64,000 nt of DNA. Origin: Natrinema sp031626495. Lineage in GTDB: Archaea; Halobacteriota; Halobacteria; Halobacteriales; Natrialbaceae. Below, in pieces: positions 1 through 7,691 of this stretch. The stretch covers positions 662,348 to 726,347 of the forward strand of contig NZ_JAMQOJ010000002.1 in the NCBI RefSeq assembly GCF_031626495.1, in the 5' to 3' direction. Numbering within the stretch: the stretch's first letter is position 1; each line of letters starts with the position of its first letter. Position numbers and translations under genes: made by a program. The notes under the pieces were generated by a model, which made no database searches, was not told the DNA's origin, and worked only from the letters and a program-made list of their open reading frames with translations.

Positions 1-2
1 CG

Positions 3-1400
3 CTACAACGATTCACGCGGCAGCGAGACGGTGATCGCGTTGCCCGTCTCGGTGCGTTCGAACGCGATGTGTCCGTCCGAGAGATCGACGACCCAGTAAA
101 CCAGCCACAGCCCCAGGCCGGACGTGTGGTAGACGTCGTCCATCTTCCAGTCGCCGGTGAGCACGCGGAACTCGACCTCCGGAATCGGCGGACAGCTGTC
201 TTCGATCGCGATCTCGACCCGGTCCTCGCGAGCGCAGACGGACACGGACAGCGCTGGCAACCCGTTCGGATCGTGCTGGATGGCGTTCTCGAGGAGTTCG
301 ACGACGGCCAGTTCCACCTCGTGGAGCGTCCGGGCAATCGCCGCGTCGGGGGCGGTTAGCTCGACCGTCACCGACGGATGCTGGTCGCGGATCGTCCCGA
401 TCGCGTCGGACGCGACCGGAACGAGGTCGATCGCTTCCGGCGTCGTCCGCTCCGTGAGGAGATCGATTATCTCGCGCTGTTTGGCGGTGCTCTCGAGCAG
501 CTCACGGCCCTGTTGACGGATGATCTCGGCGCGCTCGCTCGCGGGCTCGTCGGTGTCTCGGGCGATACACTCCGCGTTTCCCATAATGACGGCCATGTCG
601 TTTCGCAGGTTGTGTCGGAGGAGGTTGTCCATGACCGCGAGCTGGCGCTCCCGACGGCGGCGGTCGGTGACGTCCCGCGAGAAACCGACGATCTTGACGA
701 CCTCGCCGTCGTCGCGGATCGGGACCGCCCGCACCCAGACCCAGCGGCTGTAGTCCGTCTTCGGATTGACCCGATACTCGATGTCGACCGATTCCCCCGC
801 CGAGGCGCGGGCCATCGCCTCCCGGACGCAGTCGACGTCGTCGGGGTGAACGACCTCGAGGAAGTTGTGCGGATCCGCCTCGAGCGCATCGACGGGCAGA
901 CCGAATACGTCCTCGTACGCCGGGTTGACGAACAGCAGTTCGGTCCAGTCGCCGTCGAACATCCACAGGACGTCACCAACCGTGCCGGCGATCGTCCGCA
1001 GTCGGCTCTCGGCGTCGCGGCGTTCCCGTTCCGCGGTGACCCGTTCGGTGATGTCTCGCGAACTGACGACGTAGCCGTCGAGAGCGTCGTCGGGCGGATC
1101 GGTAAACCGGCTCTCGAGCCACACCCAGCCGCCGCTCCCGGTGGCGTGTCGGTACTGGACCGTCGCCGAGGACTGGGTCGACGCGCTGACCTGATCGAAC
1201 TGCTCCGTGACCGCTCGTCTGTCGTCCGGATGGATGAACTCCATCGCGCACTCGTCGACGAGGTGCTCCGGTTCGAACGAGAGAATAGACGCGCTCGCCT
1301 CGTTGACGTAGACGTAGGTACCCGCGTCGTCGACGACGGCGAGTTTGTCCTGAGCGTACTCGAGCAGGACCGAGGCCAGGTCGTCGATTTCGGGGTCCAT
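3..1400 (-). CDS. PAS-domain sensor histidine kinase
   Basis: A 465-residue cytoplasmic two-component sensor without membrane segments. Two PAS domains are visible, at about residues 8-118 and 130-248; each ends in a PAC-like stretch (SSRDITER, SRDVTDRR). The dimerisation/phosphoacceptor segment follows, with the haloarchaeal H-box LLRHNLRNDM (His263), then a HATPase domain from about 340 to the end with N-box VVELLENAIQHDPNG and the G-box around SGLGLWLV. Family knowledge: such kinases sense small ligands or redox state through PAS and pass phosphate to a receiver; no receiver gene is adjacent here, so the partner and the signal are unknown. The stop codon is TAG at 3-5. It is transcribed in the same direction as the ars operon but is separated from it by about 140 bases. 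Confidence 0.9.
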   Translation of the reverse strand: MDPEIDDLASVLLEYAQDKLAVVDDAGTYVYVNEASASILSFEPEHLVDECAMEFIHPDDRRAVTEQFDQVSASTQSSATVQYRHATGSGGWVWLESRFTDPPDDALDGYVVSSRDITERVTAERERRDAESRLRTIAGTVGDVLWMFDGDWTELLFVNPAYEDVFGLPVDALEADPHNFLEVVHPDDVDCVREAMARASAGESVDIEYRVNPKTDYSRWVWVRAVPIRDDGEVVKIVGFSRDVTDRRRRERQLAVMDNLLRHNLRNDMAVIMGNAECIARDTDEPASERAEIIRQQGRELLESTAKQREIIDLLTERTTPEAIDLVPVASDAIGTIRDQHPSVTVELTAPDAAIARTLHEVELAVVELLENAIQHDPNGLPALSVSVCAREDRVEIAIEDSCPPIPEVEFRVLTGDWKMDDVYHTSGLGLWLVYWVVDLSDGHIAFERTETGNAITVSLPRESL

Positions 1401-1543
1401 TGGGTAAGACGCTAGTACTTCACGAGTAGTGACGAAAAGGGTGACGGCACGGCTCTCGGTCGGCCGCCGGCGACCGAATATGACTGCAATCGGCCCCAGA
1501 GCGACCGTTCGGAGACTTTTCGGCCCCGAGCGGGTCGTCGCGA

Positions 1544-1993
1544 TCAGTCGGCCGAAAACAGGTCATCGAACAGCGCGACTACCCGGCGCTCGACCTCGTC
1601 CCGGATCTCGCGGACGCGCTCGGGGTCCGCGCCGTCCGGATCCGGAAGCGCCCAGTCCCGGACGTCCACGGCGGTCTCCGCGTCGCCGAGATCGAGGGTA
1701 GAACAGCCCATCGTCGCGACGGCGTCACAGCTTCGCAGGTCCGCGGACGAGATCTCGCGGGGTGTGCGCTCGGCGAGGTCGACCCCCGTCTCGCGCATCA
1801 CGTCGATCACTTCGTCGTGGACCGCCGCGGCCGGGTTCGTGCCGCCGGTCAGAATCTCGACGCGGTCCTCGAGGCCCCGCCGGTCGCGCTCGCGCTCGGC
1901 GAACGCGGTCGCCATCTGCGATCGCCCGGCGTTCTGGACGCAGACGAAAGCGATTCGGACGCGACCGTCACTCTCTTCGCCCACGTCGCTCAT
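1544..1993 (-). CDS. arsC: Arsenate reductase, low-molecular-weight phosphatase type
   Basis: A 149-residue protein of the LMW protein tyrosine phosphatase / thioredoxin-coupled ArsC fold. The N-terminal P-loop CVQNAGRSQMA (C-x5-R) supplies the nucleophilic cysteine and the oxyanion-binding arginine; the acid loop DWALPDPDG lies at about residue 110. A further cysteine pair candidate sits near RSCDAVATMGCS. Role by family: reduces arsenate to arsenite, which the neighbouring Acr3 then exports. It is the last gene of the arsR-acr3-arsC operon. The start codon overlaps the stop of a 39-codon ORF as ATGA, which suggests coupled translation. A plain protein tyrosine phosphatase is the alternative, made unlikely by the context. 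Confidence 0.88.
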   Translation of the reverse strand: MSDVGEESDGRVRIAFVCVQNAGRSQMATAFAERERDRRGLEDRVEILTGGTNPAAAVHDEVIDVMRETGVDLAERTPREISSADLRSCDAVATMGCSTLDLGDAETAVDVRDWALPDPDGADPERVREIRDEVERRVVALFDDLFSAD

Positions 1994-2109
1994 GGGGACA
2001 CCTCGCTCGGCGTTCGAGCACCGTCGGTATCAGCGGTCGTGCGTCCGCCAACGGTGGACGCGGTGTCGATTCGATCGGTCGTCGTCGGGGAGGTCGGTTT
2101 GGATTGCAT
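1990..2109 (-). CDS. Small ORF between acr3 and arsC
   Basis: An uninterrupted 39-codon ORF fills the gap between the acr3 stop (2131) and arsC. It starts with ATG at 2109 and ends in TGA at 1990-1992, sharing the four bases ATGA with the arsC start. The peptide is rich in Thr, Ser, Asp and Pro (it begins MQSKPTSPTT) and shows no domain, cysteine cluster or membrane segment. I do not recognise it. It may be a real small protein, or only a translated leader that delivers ribosomes to arsC by termination-reinitiation. High GC makes chance ORFs common, so this is tentative. Confidence 0.35.
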   Translation of the reverse strand: MQSKPTSPTTTDRIDTASTVGGRTTADTDGARTPSEVSP

Positions 2110-2130
2110 GGGTGTTCGTTTCGTCAGTCG

Positions 2131-3294
2131 TCAGTCGTCTGTCGTCGGTTCGCCGGTCGCTCGCTCGAGGCCGCCGGTCACCCGCCCTCGCCAGTCGAAC
2201 CGTCGCTGGAAGTATAACGCGACGTTGACGAGCGCGAGCAGAACGGGCACCTCGATGAGCGGGCCGACGACGGTCGCAAAGGCCACGCCGGAGCCGACGC
2301 CGAACACCGCTACGGCGACGGCGATGGCGAGTTCGAAGTTGTTCGAAGCTGCGGTGAAGCCGATGGCGGTGGTCGTCGAGTAGTCGGCACCGATCCCTCG
2401 GCCCATCCCGAAGCTGACGAAGAACATCACGACGAAGTAGATCGTCAGCGGGACGGCGATCAGGAGCACGTCGCCCGGCGCGGTGACGATGGTCTCGCCC
2501 TGCGTAGCGAACATCACGACGACCGTGAACAGCAGTGCCACGAGCGTCAACGGGTCGATCGTCGGGACAAACTCGTCGTCGTACCACTCCTCGCCCCTGG
2601 CCCGTGTGCCGACGAAGCGGGTGAGGACCCCGCCCGCGAAGGGGAGGCCGAGGAAGACCGCGATGGCGAAGAACACCTGTTCGGGCGAGATGTTGAACGT
2701 CGTAATCTCGGCGGCGAGGGCCTCCATCCCGAGCAGCGGTGGCAAGACGAGCGCGAAAAACCAGACGTACACCCCGTAGGTGAGGATCTGGAAGAGGCTG
2801 TTGAACGCGACGAGGCCGGTGACGTATTCGGTCGACCCCTCCGCGAGTTCGTTCCAGACCAGCACCATGGCGATACACCGGGCCATCCCGATGAAGATCA
2901 GCCCGAGGAAGTATTCGGGACGGGCCGGCAGGCCGGGGACGAGCCCGCTGAAGAAGACCACCGCGAGCCCGAACATCAGCGTCGGCCCGATGAGCCAGTT
3001 CTGGACGAGGCTCAGTCCCAGCACCCGCCAGTTGCGAAAGACCGTCGGGAGCCGTGAGTAGTCGGCCTTCGCCAGCGGAGGGTACATCATCGCCACGAGC
3101 CCGATCTCTACGAGGTGGAGGTCCCGGATCGGCCCGGTCACCGACGGCGCGACGTGACCGAGACCGACGCCGACGACCATCGCGGCGAAGATCCACACGG
3201 TGAGGTACTTGTCCAGGAGATCCATCGAGCGCGGATCGCCACAGCTCTCGCAGCCGCAGTCCGGGCCGTGCTCGTGTGCCCCGGCGCTAGACAT
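2131..3294 (-). CDS. acr3: Acr3-family arsenite efflux permease
   Basis: A 387-residue membrane protein with about ten hydrophobic segments and the Acr3/BART-superfamily stretch GLIFIGMARCIAMVLVWN, which contains the essential cysteine of the family. Family role: exports arsenite (and often antimonite) using the ion gradient. The start overlaps the end of arsR by eight bases, so the two are translationally linked, and arsC lies downstream; together they form a complete arsenate-to-arsenite-to-export route. Odd: ahead of the first membrane helix there is a cytoplasmic-looking Cys/His-rich tail (HEHGPDCGCESCGDP, residues 7-21) with three His/His-like and three Cys ligands, which could bind As(III) or another soft metal. 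That tail is an observation; its function is inference. Confidence 0.92.
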   Translation of the reverse strand: MSSAGAHEHGPDCGCESCGDPRSMDLLDKYLTVWIFAAMVVGVGLGHVAPSVTGPIRDLHLVEIGLVAMMYPPLAKADYSRLPTVFRNWRVLGLSLVQNWLIGPTLMFGLAVVFFSGLVPGLPARPEYFLGLIFIGMARCIAMVLVWNELAEGSTEYVTGLVAFNSLFQILTYGVYVWFFALVLPPLLGMEALAAEITTFNISPEQVFFAIAVFLGLPFAGGVLTRFVGTRARGEEWYDDEFVPTIDPLTLVALLFTVVVMFATQGETIVTAPGDVLLIAVPLTIYFVVMFFVSFGMGRGIGADYSTTTAIGFTAASNNFELAIAVAVAVFGVGSGVAFATVVGPLIEVPVLLALVNVALYFQRRFDWRGRVTGGLERATGEPTTDD

Positions 3295-3685
3295 CGGTCA
3301 CGCTCCCCTCGAGGACGGTTACGAGCGCGACCGCGCGGTTGGTCGCCCGGTACTTCTTCCAGCGGCCGTCCTTCCGTCCCTCGGCGAGTCCCGCGTCGAC
3401 CAGCGCCGAGAGAGCGTGGCTGAGGCCGCTCTCGCTCACGTCGACGACGGCGTGGAGTTCGCAGACGCAGAGTTCCTCCCCCGCCGCCACCAGAGCGCGG
3501 ACGAGCGCGTACCGCGTCTCGTTGGCCAGCGCCGACAGCACCTCGAGTTCGGCGTCGATCCGCGCTCGCCCGACAGTCGCCTCGAGCGCGTTCAGTTCCT
3601 CGAGTCGCTGGTCGACGTCCTCGTCGCAACAGGCCTCGAGTTCGTCCTCGAGGTACCGGCGCAATCGATCTGTGGCTTGGGCCAT
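3287..3685 (-). CDS. arsR: ArsR/SmtB-family arsenic-responsive repressor
   Basis: A 132-residue winged-helix protein. The helix-turn-helix region contains the metal-sensing motif ELCVCEL typical of As(III)-responsive ArsR proteins, followed by the recognition helix around SESGLSHALSALVDAGL and a beta-wing RKDGRWKKYRA. An N-terminal CC pair (ELEACCDED) might add thiolate ligands. Expected role: binds the ars promoter and releases it when As(III) or Sb(III) binds. First gene of the operon with acr3 and arsC. AT-rich sequence just upstream (3699-3720, containing two TTGAA direct repeats on the coding strand next to a TATA-like TATACTT) is the probable promoter/operator. Confidence 0.9.
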   Translation of the reverse strand: MAQATDRLRRYLEDELEACCDEDVDQRLEELNALEATVGRARIDAELEVLSALANETRYALVRALVAAGEELCVCELHAVVDVSESGLSHALSALVDAGLAEGRKDGRWKKYRATNRAVALVTVLEGSVTDV

Positions 3686-3695
3686 CGCCAGCCAC

Positions 3696-3720
3696 TTTCA
3701 ATTCTATTCAAGTATAGCTA
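3696..3720 (-). promoter_or_regulatory. Probable ars promoter/operator
   Basis: Directly upstream of arsR on the coding strand lies an AT-rich block with TATACTT followed by two TTGAA repeats spaced ten bases apart. It is the only AT-rich stretch close to the start and is a reasonable site for TBP/TFB and ArsR binding. No footprint data; operator assignment is inference. Confidence 0.4.
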
Positions 3721-3891
3721 TCGGTCCGTTTTCGAAACTATCCCATTTGCCAAAATATCGGGCTTAGAGCCCTGTATATGGTTCAGCAAAGATAGATAGT
3801 TGAATGAAATCTCAAATGGAATCGCAACCTCTCGAGAGAGCAACGGCTCCGCGAGTCGCTCGAGTGTGAAAATCGGTATCCCGAACGGACG

Positions 3892-5199
3892 CTACCGTTC
3901 GGATCTGACGAATCGCAGTCCCGCCTTCGCCGTCTTCCAGGCCGGATAGGCGGTGTTGTAGACGCTGGTCGGTGCGTTTCGCGCGCCGGCCCGGAGGAGC
4001 CGGTGGGAAAGCGGCGGACCGGACGTCGAGATCAGCTCGTCCAGATCGGCGTTCTCGAGCCACTCGAAGAACGCTTTCTCGGCCGGCGTCGCCGGCTCGA
4101 TCTCGCGCGCTCGGTCACGAATATCCGCCCACATGTGGCGTTCGTCCTGGCCCAGCACCCAGTCGCCGCGCTCGAGAGAGCGCCGGAGATCGCGGTAGTC
4201 GGCGTCCGAGAACGGATAGCCGTGCTGGGCCGGCTCGAGGCCCGCCAACCGGAGGCCGACGGCGGTGCGGTAGCACTTCTCGCACTCGCCGCAGTTGCCG
4301 TCCATGCGGTCGTTACAGGTCTGCAGTTGCAGGTCGGGGTCCTCGCTGCGGACGTAGTCGGCGATGACGTCGAGTCGCTCCTGTCGAGTGAGGTCGTACG
4401 AGTCGTGGTGACACTGCGTCCCGGCCCACCGGACGCGATCGTCGATGTCCGGCCGAGAGCCCCACTCGAGGTCGATCCCGTCCCAGTGGGTCGCGGCGAC
4501 GTAGAGGTCCTCCATCGCGCGCGCGTAGGCCATCGGGGCGCAGAGCCCGAGGAGGCCGAGTCCGTGGCCGACGGAGCTGTACCAGCCGCCGTCGACGTAG
4601 CGTTTGTAGTGGGCGAGCAGCATGGGATGATCGAGGAACGAGAGCATGTTCGACTCGACGAAGGCGGTCTCACAGCCGTGGTCGTCGGCGAAGTTCGAGA
4701 CGCGCGTACGGAGTGCGTCCCACTTCCCGTCGTCGGCGGTGTCGGGCGTGATCGTCCACCCCCGAATGCTGATCAGCGTCGGCGACTCCTCGCGGTGGCG
4801 GACGTACGAAGACGTCGAGTCGACGCCGCCGGTAAACAGCAGCCCACTCTCGCCTCGCGGCTCGGGCTCGGGCTCGATCGTCCGGCGTGCGTAGAGGGTC
4901 CCACCCTCGAGGAAGTCGTGCATCTCGCAGAGGGACTCTTGGACGTCGTCGAGCGCCCGGGCGAACGTCGCGTCGACTTCGTCGACGTAGACGTCGGCCC
5001 CGTTGGCCCACGCGACCGGACAGACCTGCGCGAGGACGGGAATCGCGAGGACGCCGTCGGGGACGTCGTCGATCGGGACGTCGTACTCGGTTCGAAACTG
5101 TTCGTCGGTGAAGAACCGCTCGAGGTCGCTCGAGGCGCGTACCGAACACTCGAGGGTTCCGCCGTCGGTGGAGAGATGCTCGATGAGGATTGATGACAT
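3892..5199 (-). CDS. PP-loop (adenine nucleotide alpha-hydrolase fold) enzyme with zinc motif
   Basis: A 435-residue protein when started at the second methionine (MSSILIEHLS). A PP-loop variant, LLFTGGVDSTSS, lies at about residues 120-132 and resembles the SGGxDS loop that binds ATP in QueC, asparagine synthetase and related AMP-forming enzymes. A cysteine cluster C-x7-C-x2-C-x2-C (ending NCGECEKC) near residue 290 resembles the QueC zinc site. Around these the sequence is not QueC-like, so the substrate is unknown. It stands at the edge of a glycan/secreted-protein region and next to a divergent membrane protein, so an amidation or adenylation step in surface-polymer synthesis is possible but only inferred. 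A longer start at 5238 is open but poorly supported. Confidence 0.75.
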   Translation of the reverse strand: MSSILIEHLSTDGGTLECSVRASSDLERFFTDEQFRTEYDVPIDDVPDGVLAIPVLAQVCPVAWANGADVYVDEVDATFARALDDVQESLCEMHDFLEGGTLYARRTIEPEPEPRGESGLLFTGGVDSTSSYVRHREESPTLISIRGWTITPDTADDGKWDALRTRVSNFADDHGCETAFVESNMLSFLDHPMLLAHYKRYVDGGWYSSVGHGLGLLGLCAPMAYARAMEDLYVAATHWDGIDLEWGSRPDIDDRVRWAGTQCHHDSYDLTRQERLDVIADYVRSEDPDLQLQTCNDRMDGNCGECEKCYRTAVGLRLAGLEPAQHGYPFSDADYRDLRRSLERGDWVLGQDERHMWADIRDRAREIEPATPAEKAFFEWLENADLDELISTSGPPLSHRLLRAGARNAPTSVYNTAYPAWKTAKAGLRFVRSER

Positions 5200-5374
5200 A
5201 GGTGAGTGGCGTGTCGGTGTATCGATCAGGTGGATCACGACCTGCTACAAAAACCACCAGAACCGTTGATCGATCGGGAATCGAGAAATCGATCGATAGC
5301 TGACTGTACGGATTGGTTAGGGACGGCATATATCCGATACGGACGAGCTAGGATCTGTTTTCGGGGGTAGGAGC

Positions 5375-5382
5375 TGTATAAC
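5375..5382 (+). promoter_or_regulatory. TATA-like box upstream of the 5457 membrane protein
   Basis: TGTATAAC sits 34 bases before a 14-codon ORF (5416) and about 75 bases before the membrane protein gene, in a gap between divergent genes. Plausible core promoter. Confidence 0.35.
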
Positions 5383-5415
5383 AAACGGAGTCAGCGCCGA
5401 CGAGTGGGTCAACAC

Positions 5416-5460
5416 ATGCATGTCGGGATCGACCCGGAGCAATCCGGTGAGCGGCCATGA
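5416..5460 (+). CDS. 14-codon upstream ORF overlapping next start
   Basis: ATG at 5416 opens a peptide MHVGIDPEQSGERP that stops at TGA 5458-5460, sharing ATGA with the start of the downstream membrane protein. It lies between a TATA-like box and the main gene, so it could act as a ribosome-loading leader. Chance is a serious alternative in such GC-rich DNA. Confidence 0.3.
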   Translation: MHVGIDPEQSGERP

Positions 5461-7247
5461 AACGCTCGGCGTTGAACGCGACGGTCGCGGTCGGATTTGT
5501 CGCCGTCACGATCGCGATTCTCGTCGCGCGGGCGAATCCGGCGACGGCCTACGAGTCGTCCGTGTACGCGGGCACGCCGACGACTGCCTGGCTCGGGTTC
5601 GCGCTCGCGCTCGCGATCGCCGTCGGTACGTCTCTCACCTGCCGCGGCCGCGAACAGGGGCTCGGCATCGGTCTCGGCGGGTTCACCGTCACGGCCATCG
5701 CGAGCCTCCCCGCGATCCGGAACTACTACTTCGCCGGGATGGGCGATGCGCTCACCCATCTGGGCTGGACGCGAGACATCGTCGCCGGTAACACCGCGCC
5801 CCACGAACTGTTCTATCCGGGACTTCACTCGCTCGCCTCGACCCTGCACTACGTCGGCGGCGTCTCGATCGAGCGCGCCCTCGTCGTCGGGATGGTGGTC
5901 CTGTTCGTCCCGTTCGTGCTCTTCGTCCCGCTCGTCGTCCGCGGGATGGGCGGCAGCGGACTCGCGGTCGGCCTCGCTGCGATCGTCTCCTGGATGTTGC
6001 TTCCGATCAACAACATCGCGACCTTCATGGCGATCCACACGAACTCGAACGCCCTGTTCGTCGTTCCCGCGGTCGTCTTTGCGGTCGTCACCTACCTCCG
6101 GCGACGGTCGGAGATCGAACGACTCCCGTTCGGCGTCTCCCCGTTCAGCGCGCTCGTCTTTCTCACGGGGCTCGCGCTCCTGTTTATTCACCCCCAGCAC
6201 ATGCTCAACGTCGTCGTCTTCATCGGCGCGATCAGCGGCGTCCAGTTCCTCGCGCGCCGCCGCTTCGACGACCACCCGATGCTCGAGCATCCGACGACCT
6301 ACGTCCACACGATCTCGCTGGGCGGACTGTTCGGCCTCTGGGCGCTCGGCAACGAGCGGTTCAGACGAGGCGTCGTCGGCCTCGTCACCGGCCTGCTCTC
6401 ACAGGACATCGGCGGCAGCGCGCAGGTCGACCAGCAGGGATCGTCGCTGACCGAGATCGGCGGAAGCCTCAGCGAGATTTTCGTGAAGATGTTCCTCGAC
6501 AAGGCGATCATCGCTCTCATCGTCGGCCTGTTCATACTGGCCGTCTGGCTCGGCCGCTCGAGCCTCGACGCCGAAACGAGGTCCTACGTGAACTACGTCT
6601 CGCTCTCGCTGTTCCCGCTGTCCGGTCTGTTCCTCGTCTACTTCGTCGGCACGCCGACGATGGCGTTCCGACAGATGGGCTTTATATACGTTTTACTGAC
6701 TATCCTCGCGGGCATCGCCTTCGCACGGCTCGTCGGCGGGCTCTCGAAAACGATCACGTCACCGGGTGCGAACGCGGTGGCAGCACTCGTGCTGGGGGCC
6801 TGCCTCGTCTTGGGGCTGATTACGATGTTCGGGTCCCCGCTGATCTACAAATCGAGCCAGCACGTGACCGAGGACATGATGAGCGGCTACCAGGAGGGAC
6901 TGAGCCACGGTGCCGAGGGCGTCCCCTACGCGGGCATGGGGTACGATCCCTACCGCTTCGATCACGGCATCAACGGCCTCGCCGGCAGCGACACCTTGAG
7001 CAGTGCGTCGGCAGCCACCGGTACGGTCAACGACACCGTCTTCTCTGACGGCAACTACACCGGGGCCTATCCCACCGACGAGTACTACTTCGTCGTCACG
7101 GAGTGGGACAGGACGCGGGAGATCCAGGTCTACAAGGAACTCGATTATAGCCGCGCCGCGGTCGAGGGACTCGAAAGCGAACCGAACGTGAACAAAGTGA
7201 TCTCGAACGACGAGTTCACGATGTACGCGATCGACAGCGAGCCGTAA
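5457..7247 (+). CDS. Large polytopic membrane protein, possibly GT-C-type glycosyltransferase
   Basis: A 596-residue protein with roughly a dozen hydrophobic helices over residues 5-470 and a soluble C-terminal part of about 120 residues, probably outside the cell. The first long loop contains an acidic/aromatic motif (YYFAGMGDALTHLGW) of the kind seen in the first extracytoplasmic loop of GT-C glycosyltransferases, where an acidic residue acts in catalysis. The loop between helices 2 and 3 has HELFYPGLHSL. No named family is recognised with certainty. Neighbours (secreted beta-helix proteins, glycosyltransferase remnant, asparagine-synthase-like enzyme) fit a role in building or moving a surface glycan. 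The fold-level guess is inference. Confidence 0.7.
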   Translation: MKRSALNATVAVGFVAVTIAILVARANPATAYESSVYAGTPTTAWLGFALALAIAVGTSLTCRGREQGLGIGLGGFTVTAIASLPAIRNYYFAGMGDALTHLGWTRDIVAGNTAPHELFYPGLHSLASTLHYVGGVSIERALVVGMVVLFVPFVLFVPLVVRGMGGSGLAVGLAAIVSWMLLPINNIATFMAIHTNSNALFVVPAVVFAVVTYLRRRSEIERLPFGVSPFSALVFLTGLALLFIHPQHMLNVVVFIGAISGVQFLARRRFDDHPMLEHPTTYVHTISLGGLFGLWALGNERFRRGVVGLVTGLLSQDIGGSAQVDQQGSSLTEIGGSLSEIFVKMFLDKAIIALIVGLFILAVWLGRSSLDAETRSYVNYVSLSLFPLSGLFLVYFVGTPTMAFRQMGFIYVLLTILAGIAFARLVGGLSKTITSPGANAVAALVLGACLVLGLITMFGSPLIYKSSQHVTEDMMSGYQEGLSHGAEGVPYAGMGYDPYRFDHGINGLAGSDTLSSASAATGTVNDTVFSDGNYTGAYPTDEYYFVVTEWDRTREIQVYKELDYSRAAVEGLESEPNVNKVISNDEFTMYAIDSEP

Positions 7248-7379
7248 CGGTCGCCGCCGGTGCCTCGTCTCTCTTTTCGCCCGGTCATCTGTAAGACGCT
7301 TAGTCACTGAGCGGGGGTCCGTGCCGATCCCGTTCGCTCGAGGGAGGTAACCAACCAACGCTCTCGGGCGAGAAAGTAG

Positions 7380-7400
7380 CCGATAATAGTCTATTACCGG
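7380..7400. promoter_or_regulatory. Near-perfect palindrome, candidate operator
   Basis: Arms CCGATAATA and TATTACCGG around a three-base centre match in eight of nine positions. The following bases CCGGAAACGTCGG also recur (one change) after the matching palindrome at 8955-8975. It lies about 290 bases before the gene. Confidence 0.45.
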
Positions 7401-7624
7401 CCGGAAACGTCGGCTGCGATCGGGTGAAACAGTAGGCAGTCGGCGCTGGGACGCCTAACGCACTGCCTTCGGAAAACACCGTCAATTCGATTTCTATCCG
7501 GCGATATGCTCGTATTTCCTTCGCAAATACGGGATTACAGCCGGAGACGTACGCGGTCACGATAGTCGTATATTCGATACTAAACACCGGTAGATTGTTC
7601 GCTCCTCAACAAAGTTAGAAACAT

Positions 7625-7637
7625 AGTCTGTAAATTT
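7625..7637 (+). promoter_or_regulatory. 13-base element shared by beta-helix genes 1 and 2
   Basis: AGTCTGTAAATTT, identical to 9079-9091, sits 21 bases before the TATA heptamer in both genes. Position just upstream of the core promoter suits an activator site. Confidence 0.5.
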
Positions 7638-7658
7638 AAGCCATATCGGCAAGAAAAA

Positions 7659-7665
7659 GTTTATG
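7659..7665 (+). promoter_or_regulatory. Core promoter (GTTTATG) of beta-helix gene 1
   Basis: GTTTATG preceded by a purine-rich BRE-like AAGAAAAA ends exactly 27 bases before the start codon; the same heptamer and spacing occur at 9112-9118, and 28 bases before gene 3. Predicts a leaderless mRNA. Confidence 0.6.
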
Positions 7666-7691
7666 AGCGTAAGACGGAGTTACAGAGATGT

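Larger units (their letters stand above)
7248..7691. other. Intergenic region ahead of beta-helix gene 1
   Basis: No credible gene. It holds a near-perfect palindrome (7380-7400), a 13-base element (7625-7637) and a core promoter (7659-7665), all with counterparts upstream of the second beta-helix gene. AT content rises toward the promoter. Confidence 0.6.
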
